From Bin87 sp965204685 (GTDB lineage: Bacteria > Chloroflexota > Dehalococcoidia > Lucifugimonadales > UBA3495): a DNA stretch of 64,000 nt. A program made the translations under genes and the position numbers. The notes below the pieces were generated by a model. It saw only the letters and a list, made by a program, of their open reading frames with translations, searched no databases and was not told the DNA's origin. Positions 1-7,866 of the stretch are shown here, one piece after another. Numbering within the stretch: position 1 is the stretch's first letter; every line of letters starts with the position of its first letter. Location: the NCBI GenBank assembly GCA_965204685.1, contig OZ242004.1, positions 3,720,001 through 3,784,000 on the forward strand, read 5' to 3'.

Positions 1-677
1 CAGGCGCGGTCAGCCGGCCACCAGATGTTGGGCGGCTCGGACCGGAAGTTGGCGTAGAACGCGGTTATATCCTGCAATTCGCCCGTGTAGAGCAGATAGT
101 TGCGATCACAGCCACGGATCCGCTGCACCCTCCTGATGTCACGGGGCGGTGGCAGCGTCCTACCTCTTCCATCCGAAGTGAGCAGGGCAGTTCCGCCGGA
201 GTACTGACCGTAACCTTCCCAGACCCCGAAATAGCACTGCTCCGGCGTGCCGGTGAATTGCGAGAGGAAAGCGGCCAACCCCGTTGCCGTCTCCTCTTCC
301 ATACTTCCGTGATTAGGGTCCTTACGCCACGGGCGAACACCTGCTCCATGACCGGCTGCCGAAGAGGAGATACCCTCGAATGACATCAGCGGGTGATAGA
401 CCCGACCAGACCACTCCGCCACCGTCGCCCACTTCACCGGTTGGACTGCCTCGTCCAGCGCCGGATGCAGGACCCGAGCATAGCTTTCGAAACCACCCGG
501 AACCAGCGCGCTAACGGACGCGAAATCGGTGGAAAACCCATCCTCTACCCAGCGGCCGGCGGTGACCTCCGTCAAAAAGGTCAAGCCGGGCGGATGGACG
601 CTGTATCCAGGGGCATCCTGCTGCTTTTGTCCGCCGGAAGACAATCTCCTGAACAATCGTGAAAAGATGTTCAGCAT
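1..677 (-). CDS. Conserved hypothetical protein, C-terminus cut by window edge
   Basis: A frame stays open from an ATG at 675-677 to the left edge of the window, giving about 225 residues with no stop. A GGAGG lies about nine bases before the ATG. The protein begins with a short basic segment and then reads like a soluble globular domain, with phrases such as RWVEDGFSTDFASVSALVPGG, FESYARVLHPA, VYHPLMSF and TPEQCYFGVWEGYG. This pattern resembles a family of uncharacterised actinobacterial and Chloroflexota proteins of about 250-300 residues, so perhaps a few dozen residues are missing. I do not know its function. It is divergent from the D-aminoacylase gene, with only 37 bases between the two starts, so they share a control region. 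Confidence 0.75.
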   Translation of the reverse strand, partial: MLNIFSRLFRRLSSGGQKQQDAPGYSVHPPGLTFLTEVTAGRWVEDGFSTDFASVSALVPGGFESYARVLHPALDEAVQPVKWATVAEWSGRVYHPLMSFEGISSSAAGHGAGVRPWRKDPNHGSMEEETATGLAAFLSQFTGTPEQCYFGVWEGYGQYSGGTALLTSDGRGRTLPPPRDIRRVQRIRGCDRNYLLYTGELQDITAFYANFRSEPPNIWWPADRA

Positions 678-714
678 GGCGTGCGTTCCTCCATGCGCGT
701 GCTATCATCCAGCC

Positions 715-2295
715 ATGATAGACCTACTGATCTCCAACGGGCAGGTAATTGACGGCTCGGGCAGTCCCGGGTTCTACGCGGCGGTGGCAGTCACGGGCGA
801 TACTGTGACCATCCACCGGGGCGACGACGCAGATCTGCGTGAGAACGCCGGGCGTATCATCGACGCCGCCGGGCACGTAGTGTGTCCCGGGTTCGTCGAT
901 CTGCATTCCCACGCCGGGCTGACGATACTCGGCGAACCGCACCACGATCCCAAGGTCAGGCAGGGCGTGACCACCGAACTGGTGGGCATCGACGGCATCT
1001 CACATGCGCCATTCAAAACCCAGGAAGATCTGCACCGGTACATCTGGCTGGACGCGGGGCTGAACGGCTACCCGCCAATGCCGGCGGACTGGCTCACGGT
1101 GGCCGACCTGCTGGGCAAGTACGACAACACCGTGGCGATCAACATGGCCTACATCCTGGGCAACTCGCCGGTGCGCATCTGGAGCGTGGGCTGGGAGCAG
1201 CGTGAGGCCAGCGAGGGCGAGATTGCCGACATGCAATCCGTGGTGCGGGAGGCAATGGAAGAGGGCGCGTGGGGATTGTCCACGGGGCTCGACTACCCGC
1301 CCGGCGCCTACGCCGACACTGACGAACTGGTTGCCCTATCGGAAACGGCGGCATCGCTGGGCGGTATCTACCACACCCACACGCGAGCCAGCCTGCTGAG
1401 TCAGGGCTACCTGGCGCCGTGGCATGAGGCGGTGGAGATCGGCCGGCGCAGTGGCATACCGGTACACCTGACCCACTACCGGCAGTCGGTGTCTGGGGTG
1501 GGCAGCCACCTGGGGCACCTGGGGCTGGTAGAAGACGCTCGGGCCGAGGGCATTGACTGCACCTTCGACTGCTACACCTACCCGTACTCCGGGACTACGC
1601 CGACCATCGGGTTGCCGCACTGGGCCAAGGATGGCGGGCCGGAGCGGCTCATCGCGGCGCTGCAGGACGCCGACGACCGGGCACGCATGAAGCGTGAGAT
1701 CACACCGAGCCGCCTAGAGAATAACTGGCTGACCAACTTCACCAAGCCGGAGAACCAGATTTACGACGGCCGGCTGATTACCGACATCGCGGAGATGCGC
1801 GGGCAGGATGCCGCCGATGCGCTGTTCGACCTGCTGCTTGACGAAAACCTGGGCATCAGCACGGTGGGCTTGGGGACCAACGCGCAGACGCTGTACGCCT
1901 TCGTATCCCATCCTTACGGAATGATTGCATCGGACGCCATCCTGTTCGGCGAGTATCCCAACCCGCGCACCTACGGGTGCTTCCCCATCGTGCTGGCCGA
2001 GTTCGTAAGGGCGGAGAAGCATCTGCGGTTGCCCGAGGCCATCCGCAAGATGACGTCGTTCCCGGCGCAGCGACTGGGCATCCCGGACCGGGGCCTGCTG
2101 CGCGACGGGTTCAAGGCGGACATCGTGGTGTTCAATCCGGACACGGTGAAAGCACTGGCGACCAAGGAGAACCCCAAGCAGTACCCGGTAGGCATCGAGT
2201 ACGTCATCGTCAACGGGCAGGTGGTAATCCAGCAGGGCGAGAACACCGGGGCGCTGCCGGGCCGGGCGTTGCGCCGGGGCCGGGCGGCCACCTGA
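715..2295 (+). CDS. N-acyl-D-amino-acid deacylase family amidohydrolase
   Basis: This 526-residue protein belongs to the amidohydrolase superfamily, D-aminoacylase branch, which hydrolyses N-acyl groups from D-amino acids or related amides with a metal-activated water. The metal-binding HSH is at residues 64-66 (GFVDLHSHAG). Other family signatures are GLSTGLDYPPGAYADTDEL, YHTHTR, FDCYTYPYSG and a C-terminal SDA followed by NPRTYGCFP. The usual NCG near the active site reads IDG here, so the exact substrate is uncertain. The ATG at 715 is chosen because the conserved N-terminal strand (IDLLISNGQVIDGSG) starts there; the upstream extension has no homology features. It is the first gene of a tight operon with the NUDIX and amidotransferase genes. 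Confidence 0.88.
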   Translation: MIDLLISNGQVIDGSGSPGFYAAVAVTGDTVTIHRGDDADLRENAGRIIDAAGHVVCPGFVDLHSHAGLTILGEPHHDPKVRQGVTTELVGIDGISHAPFKTQEDLHRYIWLDAGLNGYPPMPADWLTVADLLGKYDNTVAINMAYILGNSPVRIWSVGWEQREASEGEIADMQSVVREAMEEGAWGLSTGLDYPPGAYADTDELVALSETAASLGGIYHTHTRASLLSQGYLAPWHEAVEIGRRSGIPVHLTHYRQSVSGVGSHLGHLGLVEDARAEGIDCTFDCYTYPYSGTTPTIGLPHWAKDGGPERLIAALQDADDRARMKREITPSRLENNWLTNFTKPENQIYDGRLITDIAEMRGQDAADALFDLLLDENLGISTVGLGTNAQTLYAFVSHPYGMIASDAILFGEYPNPRTYGCFPIVLAEFVRAEKHLRLPEAIRKMTSFPAQRLGIPDRGLLRDGFKADIVVFNPDTVKALATKENPKQYPVGIEYVIVNGQVVIQQGENTGALPGRALRRGRAAT

Positions 2296-2304
2296 AACGC
2301 ACCG

Positions 2305-2832
2305 ATGCCGGACTCCGTTTCCCCCGATTATCGCTACTGTCCCCGGTGCGGTGAGGCTCTGGACACCAAGGTCCGTGGAGGTCTGCCGCGGCCGTCCTGC
2401 GGGTCATGCGGGTTCGTGCATTTCCGCAATCCGGCGGTGGGCGTCGCCGTGGTGGTGTTGGACGATGATGGCCGGGTGCTGCTGGGCCGACGGTCAGCCG
2501 GCGGCAACGTGGGAGAGTGGTGCATCCCCTGCGGCTACGTCGAGTGGGGCGAGGACATCCGGGATGCCGCGATGCGGGAGTTTGAGGAGGAGACGGGATT
2601 GATCGTGGAGATGGGTGAAGTCTGCGCGGTGCATTCCAACTTTCACAACCCGGCTTCGCTGACTGTTGGCGTCTGGTTTTACGCGATGATCGTGGGCGGA
2701 CAGGCGCAGGCGTCCGACGACCTGGACCGGGTGGGCTGGTTTGCGCCGGATAATCCTCCCGAGCCATTGGCCTTTCCCACTGATCGGTTGGTGCTGGCGG
2801 ATTTGGCCCGCAAAGGCATGACAACCGAATGA
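2305..2832 (+). CDS. NUDIX hydrolase with N-terminal zinc ribbon
   Basis: This 175-residue protein has two parts. Residues 12-35 form a four-cysteine zinc ribbon (C12-x2-C15 and C32-x2-C35), followed by a NUDIX domain with a complete box: G-x5-E-x7-R-E-x2-E-E-x-G, seen as GYVEWGED then REFEEETGL. NUDIX enzymes hydrolyse nucleoside diphosphates linked to another group. The ribbon-NUDIX layout recalls NADH pyrophosphatase NudC and a large set of uncharacterised ADP-ribose or (di)nucleotide hydrolases; the protein is shorter than NudC and lacks its N-terminal domain. It begins nine bases after the deacylase stop and its stop overlaps the next start (ATGA), so translation of the three genes is coupled. 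Confidence 0.85.
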   Translation: MPDSVSPDYRYCPRCGEALDTKVRGGLPRPSCGSCGFVHFRNPAVGVAVVVLDDDGRVLLGRRSAGGNVGEWCIPCGYVEWGEDIRDAAMREFEEETGLIVEMGEVCAVHSNFHNPASLTVGVWFYAMIVGGQAQASDDLDRVGWFAPDNPPEPLAFPTDRLVLADLARKGMTTE

Positions 2833-3605
2833 CCAAGCACGCCGTCGTCATTCAGCACCATCCGGTGGAAACGCTGGGCGGCAACTTCACCGGGATTCTG
2901 GGTGACGCCGGGTTTGAACTGTCCACCGTGCCGGTGTACAAGGGCGCTCCGAATTTTGCTGACTTCGAAGCTCCGGATCTATCCGAGGTAGATCTGATCG
3001 TGGCGCTGGGCGGGCCGATGTCGGCTAACGATAACTTCCCGGCCCTGATCCAGGAGATGGCGTATCTGCGCGCTGCCGCCACCGGAGACGTGGGCAACCG
3101 CGAACCAACGCCCGTCGTCGGGATCTGCCTGGGCGCGCAACTTTTGTCGCGGGCGCTGGGCGGAGCAGTGGCGCCCACCGGAGGCTACCAGTTCGGGCTG
3201 CGCAAGATCGACGTTACCGAATCCGGTCGCACCGACCCAGCCTTTGGCGAGATCAACATTCCGCTGGTGCCCACGCTGCACGGCGAGCAGTTCACCGTGC
3301 CGGCGGGAGGGATGCTGCTGGCCGAGGGCACCATGCTCCGCCGGGACGGCGGATACGTTCGCTTCCCCATGGCATTCCGCTACGGGCCGTCTTACGGGTT
3401 TCAGTTCGAGCCGCAATTGACGCTGTACGAGTTGCGCGTCTGGAACCGGGAGCTGGCAGGCGACTACGAGCTGATGGGAGAGCGATTTAATCCTGAGCAA
3501 GAAGCGGCGCGCAACCTGCGGGAGTTCACGGCGTTCGCGCCGTATCACGAGGCGCAGATGGGGCGGATGCTGCTGGCGCTGTTGGCGCAGGCTGGGCAGT
3601 CGTAG
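2829..3605 (+). CDS. Class I glutamine-amidotransferase-like protein with altered triad
   Basis: The 258-residue protein has the class I glutamine amidotransferase fold, as in GMP synthase-like proteins that release ammonia or act on gamma-glutamyl bonds. The nucleophile elbow is clear: VVGICLGAQLL with Cys100. LHGEQFTVPAG near residue 150 matches the conserved WHxDxFxLP segment. The usual His-Pro-Glu that completes the triad is replaced: the sequence reads FQFEPQ, with Glu194 and Gln196 where His and Glu are expected. The enzyme may be inactive as a glutaminase or may use other residues. It overlaps the NUDIX stop by four bases. Overall fold is sure, activity is not. Confidence 0.8.
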   Translation: MTKHAVVIQHHPVETLGGNFTGILGDAGFELSTVPVYKGAPNFADFEAPDLSEVDLIVALGGPMSANDNFPALIQEMAYLRAAATGDVGNREPTPVVGICLGAQLLSRALGGAVAPTGGYQFGLRKIDVTESGRTDPAFGEINIPLVPTLHGEQFTVPAGGMLLAEGTMLRRDGGYVRFPMAFRYGPSYGFQFEPQLTLYELRVWNRELAGDYELMGERFNPEQEAARNLREFTAFAPYHEAQMGRMLLALLAQAGQS

Positions 3606-3770
3606 ACAACGGCGACGCGGCGCGGTTGGAATTTGACAGGCCGGTGAGCACGGCGACGCCTGCCCTGTACACTAAAAGGGCAGTTCGCCGTTCAGTAGTC
3701 GGCGGACTGCACGGTTGCCCGGTCTGTGTCCCGCTGGCAGAATGAATGTAGCTTTGTCCCGGAGCCGGCC

Positions 3771-5168
3771 ATGACCACCTCCACCACTGCATATCCGCCC
3801 AATCCGGTGGTAGACCGCTCCGCGTTGCCTCCCGGTCCGCCCGAGTGGCCCATCGTCGGCCAGTCCTTCCGCTACATGACCGATGCCCTCGGGCTGATGC
3901 GGGAGTCGGCCGGCTACGGCGACCTGGTGACCATGTCGACCAAGCCGGTCCTGGCATACCTGGTCAATCATCCCGACCTGATCGAGGAACTCTTCGTCAC
4001 CAACCACCGGTCGGTGGGCCGCGGCTGGACCACCGCCGCCTGGCAGGATCTTCTGGGCCACGGTCTGGTCACCTCCGACGACCCGTTGCACCTGCGCCAG
4101 CGCCGGCTGATGCAGCCCCAGTTCAACCATCGTCGCATTGCGGGCTACGCCGAGATCATGACCGACTTTGCCCGGCGTCACGAGCAACGATGGCAGGATG
4201 GCGCTCGGGTCGACATGGCCCGCGAGATGGGAGAGCTGACGCTGCACATCGTGGTCAGGACGCTGATGGGCCTCGATCTGCCCGACGCCGTACGCCGCAT
4301 CGGGGCAGCATTCGAAATCGGCAACCAGTACCTCACCAACCGGGGCAACCTGCCGAGACGCCTCCGCCGGCTGATGAACCGCCTGCCGCTACCCTTCACC
4401 CTCCGGTTCCGGCGCGGGCGGGCATTCCTGGATGAGACCGTCTATGGCCTCATCACCCAACGCCGCCAGTCCGGCCTGGACGGAGACGATCTCCTCTCCC
4501 TGCTGCTCAACGTGCGGGACGAGGAGGCCGCCAATCCCGAAGACGCCGTGATGACCGACACCCAGCTTCGCGACGAGGTCATCACTCTCTTCGCCGCCGG
4601 CCACGAGACCACCGCCGTGGCGTTGACCTGGACCTGGTATCTGCTGGCGACGCACCCTGATATCCAGGCCCGCTTCCACGCCGAGCTGGACGACGTGCTC
4701 GGCCGGCGCGACCCAACCCTTGAGGACTTGGCAAACCTGCCCATCACCGAACGGATACTGACTGAGTCCATGCGCCTGTACCCGCCCATCTGGTCCACTG
4801 GCCGGATGACCTTCCTGCCCATCACCCTGGGCGGCTGGGACATACCGGCCGGCGCCGCGCTGTCGGCTCCTCAGCTGATCATCCACCGCGACCCGCGCTG
4901 GTTCGACGATCCGCTGGAGTTTCGGCCCGACCGCTGGACGCCGGAGTTTCGCGCCAGCCTGCACCGGTTCGCCTATTACCCCTTCGGCGGCGGGCCGCGC
5001 CTCTGCATCGGTGAGGGTTTCGCGTGGATGGAGGCGATGCTGTTACTGGCAACCCTCGGTCAGCGCTGGGCAATGCGCCATGATCCACGGCACGAGGTCA
5101 GGCTACAGCCACTCATATCCCTGCGGGCCAAAGGCGGTATGGCGCTGTTCCTCGAACGGCGCAACTGA
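3771..5168 (+). CDS. Cytochrome P450
   Basis: This is a 465-residue soluble cytochrome P450, a haem monooxygenase. The oxygen-binding I-helix motif AGHETT lies near residue 276, the K-helix E-x-x-R is at Glu332/Arg335 (TESMRLYPP), and the haem-thiolate loop PFGGGPRLCIG places the axial ligand at Cys412. There is no fused reductase or ferredoxin, and none in the window, so redox partners must come from elsewhere. The start at 3771 has a GGAG ten bases upstream and opens on the usual proline-rich segment (LPPGPPEWPIVGQ). It stands alone, between the amidotransferase operon and the convergent stress-protein gene. Substrate unknown; fatty acid or terpenoid hydroxylation would be typical for this look. 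Confidence 0.93.
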   Translation: MTTSTTAYPPNPVVDRSALPPGPPEWPIVGQSFRYMTDALGLMRESAGYGDLVTMSTKPVLAYLVNHPDLIEELFVTNHRSVGRGWTTAAWQDLLGHGLVTSDDPLHLRQRRLMQPQFNHRRIAGYAEIMTDFARRHEQRWQDGARVDMAREMGELTLHIVVRTLMGLDLPDAVRRIGAAFEIGNQYLTNRGNLPRRLRRLMNRLPLPFTLRFRRGRAFLDETVYGLITQRRQSGLDGDDLLSLLLNVRDEEAANPEDAVMTDTQLRDEVITLFAAGHETTAVALTWTWYLLATHPDIQARFHAELDDVLGRRDPTLEDLANLPITERILTESMRLYPPIWSTGRMTFLPITLGGWDIPAGAALSAPQLIIHRDPRWFDDPLEFRPDRWTPEFRASLHRFAYYPFGGGPRLCIGEGFAWMEAMLLLATLGQRWAMRHDPRHEVRLQPLISLRAKGGMALFLERRN

Positions 5169-5177
5169 ATCCGCGGG

Positions 5178-5231
5178 GCAGATTGTTTTACCGCTAACGG
5201 CGGGGCAATCTGCTAACGGCGGGGCAATCCG
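5178..5231. repeat. Short tandem repeat plus inverted repeat after the P450
   Basis: Two 19-base units (5194-5212 and 5213-5231) sharing CTAACGGCGGGGCAATC stand in tandem between the convergent P450 and stress-protein genes. An 8-base inverted repeat, GCAGATTG at 5178-5185 and CAATCTGC at 5206-5213, could fold into a hairpin. It may serve as a weak bidirectional transcription stop, although no clear T-run follows. Confidence 0.55.
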
Positions 5232-5235
5232 CCGG

Positions 5236-6246
5236 TTACGCCGGCTGTGCCGCCGGGTTCCCAAAACCGGTCGCGTATCCTTCGGATGCCCGCGCTGCCA
5301 CTCCCAGGACGCCGGGCTCGTCATGCCTTCTCACCACCAGCACCGGCGCGTTGGCATGGCGCACCACCCGGTCCGTCACGCTTCCCAAGACCAGCCGGTT
5401 GATCCCGCTCCGGCCGTGGGTGGTCATCACGACCATGGTGGGCTCGGCTCCGGCCACGTTCACGATGGCTTCGGCGGGATTTTGTCCCTGCAGGTGCACG
5501 ACGGTCACTTCGCCGCCGAACCCAAACTCCTGGGCCAACCGTCGTGACGCGGCAGCCAGCGACCCCCTGGCGTCTTCGGAATCGGCCTGCACCAGTTCCT
5601 CCGCAGAAATCAAGCCCTCTTCCGCGGAAGCGCGGTCCAGGTACCGGCGATAGAAATCCGCGGTACCCGTGACCTGTATCAGCGTGATGCGCGCGCCCAG
5701 CCCGGCCGCGACGGCGGCGGCATGAGACAACGATTCCTGCGATAACTCCGACCCGTCCAGCGGCACCAATATCGTTTTCACTGCAACGCCGTCTGCGGGC
5801 GCGGAATCCGCGCTGCTGCGAATCAGCAGCACCGGGTTGAGGATGGAGTGCAGCACCTTGTCCGCGACGCTGCCCAGCGCCCAACGGGCAATGCCGCCGC
5901 GGCCGTGCGTCGACATCACCACCAGCGCCTCTGGGTCGCGCACCAGCCAGTCCACCAGGGCTCGCGCCGGCGCGCCCGGCAGGGTGGTCGCGGTGGCGAC
6001 CAGGCCCGCTGACCTTAGCCCCTCCTGTATCCGGCCGAGGTAGCGGCGTGAGTTGCGTTCCACATCCGCCAGCATTCGTCGGTTCGCCTCGGCCGGCTGC
6101 CGATGGCGCGCCGGCGGCGGCAGGACGTCGAAGGCTTCCACCAACTCGACGGGAATCGCCAACGGTCCCGCGATGGCCCGCGCGTAGGGAAGCGCCGTCT
6201 CGGAAAACGGGGACCCATCCAGAGGGACGATAATTCTCGAATACAT
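5236..6246 (-). CDS. Universal stress protein with two UspA domains
   Basis: The 336-residue protein is a tandem UspA. Domain 1 opens with IIVPLDGSPFSETALPYA and ends with MSTHGRGGIARWALGS; domain 2 opens with ILVPLDGSELSQESL and ends with MTTHGRSGINRLVLGS. These are the ATP-binding signatures of the ATP-type USPs, with Ser or Thr at the first glycine position of each motif. Such proteins bind ATP and help cells through starvation or oxidative stress in the cytosol. The ATG at 6246 is preferred because the first beta strand starts there and a GGAG lies about eleven bases upstream. The gene lies downstream of a structured transcript start (6386-6642), which may be its regulatory leader. Confidence 0.9.
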   Translation of the reverse strand: MYSRIIVPLDGSPFSETALPYARAIAGPLAIPVELVEAFDVLPPPARHRQPAEANRRMLADVERNSRRYLGRIQEGLRSAGLVATATTLPGAPARALVDWLVRDPEALVVMSTHGRGGIARWALGSVADKVLHSILNPVLLIRSSADSAPADGVAVKTILVPLDGSELSQESLSHAAAVAAGLGARITLIQVTGTADFYRRYLDRASAEEGLISAEELVQADSEDARGSLAAASRRLAQEFGFGGEVTVVHLQGQNPAEAIVNVAGAEPTMVVMTTHGRSGINRLVLGSVTDRVVRHANAPVLVVRRHDEPGVLGVAARASEGYATGFGNPAAQPA

Positions 6247-6383
6247 TATCGTGCGATCTCCATCACATTTGCCGGCGAGGGTCATGCGCCGGCATTTTAT
6301 CATTGGCCGCGCCATCCCCGGACCTCACGGGCCGGCCCGAAACTCTGTCCAGTGCACGCCCCTGGGCGGTAACAGTTTGCGCG

Positions 6384-6421
6384 ATTAAAAGGCGAGGCCA
6401 GGACCGTCGCCAGTCCTGGCC
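6384..6421 (-). terminator. Intrinsic terminator of the candidate RNA
   Basis: On the minus strand a perfect nine-base stem, GGCCAGGAC with GTCCTGGCC (6413-6421 and 6396-6404), is followed by TCGCC and then TTTTAAT. The gap before the short T-run makes it a moderate terminator. Confidence 0.55.
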
Positions 6422-6642
6422 GTCGCGCGCCAGGGGCCACAATGCCCCCGGCCCTGTCTCTCGTCCCCGTCAGTCGGCGCGACTATCGGATCGCCGCTAC
6501 GCCACCGACAGGGACCTGACACGGGAAATGCCACTTGTGGTGCCTCGTGATCAGAGAAACCACTTCCTACCTCCTGTGATGACGACGGTTTTCCGTCGGG
6601 CTTTGGTGGGCGGGGTTTCCGATCCCAACCCCGGCACCTTGA
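6386..6642 (-). ncRNA. Candidate structured RNA or leader, family unknown
   Basis: No conserved protein is coded here, yet the minus strand carries a promoter (6649-6675), about 250 bases rich in hairpins, and a terminator-like stem. Visible stems include GGGGTT pairing AACCCC near the 5' end, CGACGG pairing CCGTCG around an AAAA loop, CCCTGTC pairing GACAGGG across the middle, AGTCG pairing CGACT, and a nine-base stem GCCGGGGGC with GCCCCTGGC near the 3' end (one G-T pair). I could not match it to 6S, SRP, tmRNA, RNase P or a riboswitch I know. It ends about 140 bases before the stress-protein start, so it is either a separate small RNA or an attenuating leader of that gene. Confidence 0.5.
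6483..6563 (-). CDS. Small ORF inside the candidate RNA (possible leader peptide)
   Basis: A GTG at 6561-6563 has a perfect AGGAGG six bases upstream (6570-6575), an arrangement better than that of most genes in this window. It opens a 26-residue frame ending in TAG. The peptide begins VVSLITRHHKWHF and has a mixed hydrophobic and basic composition with two adjacent histidines, one tryptophan and one cysteine; it has no recognisable domain or signal sequence. Lying between a promoter and a terminator, upstream of the stress-protein gene, it could be an attenuation leader peptide or a stand-alone small protein. It may also be coincidence within a structured RNA. Confidence 0.3.
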   Translation of the reverse strand: MVSLITRHHKWHFPCQVPVGGVAAIR

Positions 6643-6648
6643 ATACAG

Positions 6649-6675
6649 ATTATACGATTTGGTGATACTTGTCAA
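6649..6675 (-). promoter_or_regulatory. Sigma-70 type promoter for the candidate RNA
   Basis: Reading the minus strand, TTGACA (6670-6675) and TATAAT (6649-6654) are both perfect matches to the housekeeping consensus. The spacer is 15 bases, shorter than the usual 17. Transcription would start near 6642. Confidence 0.6.
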
Positions 6676-7014
6676 GCCTGATTACGAACCCGAATTGACG
6701 GTTTTTCCATGTCGCTGATACAGGGGCAGCATGATTGCCCGCCAGCAGCTGCGGCACTTCAAGGGAGCGATTGCCCACCGGCCTCCCTGTCAATGTGCAC
6801 CATCCCAATTTTCAAAATTCACGCAAACACGTCAACAACGCACGTCTCGCTATCGGCTTGCCCTTTGCTATAACGCACCTGTTACCGGGAACGGCAGCAT
6901 CTCGCCCGTTGCTTCGCACAACTCGCTGCCGCCCCGGGCCGTTTCTAATATCACCGGTTCGACACTCCAAGACTAACGGAGGCCGGGCCCATTGGGTAGA
7001 GGTAGGAAGCAACC
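6676..7014. other. Intergenic region, divergent control DNA
   Basis: No gene is supported here. Its AT content is higher than that of the neighbouring genes. A TATAAC at 6869-6874 on the plus strand could be the -10 element for the coiled-coil gene that starts at 7015, but no good -35 element stands at the right distance. Confidence 0.4.
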
Positions 7015-7704
7015 ATGCCAGACGAACGCGCACACGAATTGGCCCAACGCCTGCGCAAGGCCGAAGAGGCTGCCAGCTACATGGAACGCCTGGAAACACT
7101 GGCATCCGAGGCACCCACCCTGCGGGAACAGGTCAGCCTGTTGCAGCGCATCGAAGAGCGGGAGAACCACCGCAAGGAGGCCACCGAAAACGCTCGCTAT
7201 GCCCTGTCCGCCGCCGCAGAAGCCCAGCGTGAGTTGCCCGATCTGATCGCCAGCGCCGCCAACCTGGTGAACCAGATGGCGCGCTCCCTGCGCGAGGTTG
7301 ACACCTTCCGCCGCGAGGCCACCGCCGCCCTCAGCGTCGTTGACCGCATGGACTACGAGGACGAGCTGGACCGCGCCATGGAGGAGCACGAAGAGGACGA
7401 GGACGCGCCCATCCAGCGCGACGCCCAGTCCATCCGGATGCTGATCGCTTCCCGCCACGGCAGCACCCGGGTTCGGCGCATGATCGACGAACTATCGCCG
7501 GGATTCGAGGTTTTCGCCGGGTGCAACCTGAATGCTGACCCCATGCGCGGCGAGCTGACCACCTTGATCATGGCCAAGCTCGCCGCCGAAGCCGAGGCCA
7601 GCCGCGGGCCATCGCCGGCCGCGCGCCGACCGGCTCCGCCGCCGCAGATGTCCGAGCCGGCCCCTCCGGTTGCCCAGGCGAGCACCGACCCGGCCGGGGG
7701 TTAG
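7015..7704 (+). CDS. Coiled-coil hypothetical protein
   Basis: I do not recognise this 229-residue protein. Residues 1-110 are almost wholly helical with heptad-like spacing (RLRKAEEAASYMERLETLAS and LREQVSLLQRIEERENHRKE), pointing to a long coiled coil. A strongly acidic stretch (MEEHEEDEDA) follows near residue 122-131, then a small mixed segment with DELSPGFEVFAGC, and a proline-rich disordered tail. There is no signal peptide or membrane segment, so it is probably cytosolic. A GGTAGG lies about ten bases before the ATG. The gene stands alone, with a hairpin terminator after it. A structural or DNA/membrane-associated scaffold is possible but not shown. Confidence 0.7.
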   Translation: MPDERAHELAQRLRKAEEAASYMERLETLASEAPTLREQVSLLQRIEERENHRKEATENARYALSAAAEAQRELPDLIASAANLVNQMARSLREVDTFRREATAALSVVDRMDYEDELDRAMEEHEEDEDAPIQRDAQSIRMLIASRHGSTRVRRMIDELSPGFEVFAGCNLNADPMRGELTTLIMAKLAAEAEASRGPSPAARRPAPPPQMSEPAPPVAQASTDPAGG

Positions 7705-7735
7705 CGATTATCCTGACTGATCAATCCAACGCATC

Positions 7736-7764
7736 GGGGGCGGCCAGCGGTCGCCCCCGTTTAC
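7736..7764 (+). terminator. Probable terminator of the coiled-coil gene
   Basis: A seven-base GC stem, GGGGGCG (7736-7742) with CGCCCCC (7752-7758), lies 31 bases after the stop codon and is followed by GTTTACTT. The T-run is weak. Confidence 0.5.
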
Positions 7765-7866
7765 TTGTATCAACTGCCCCGGTTTCGGGTACTATACGTC
7801 CAACTGGGAAAGGCGCTTTGCGCCGCCTTCGTGTCACGTGAATACCCCGCCGAGGAGATGATCACC

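Noticed and set aside
6384..6675. Identity of the structured RNA as 6S, SRP, tmRNA, RNase P or cobalamin riboswitch
   Set aside because: The core conserved motifs of those families that I know were not found; it is left as family unknown.
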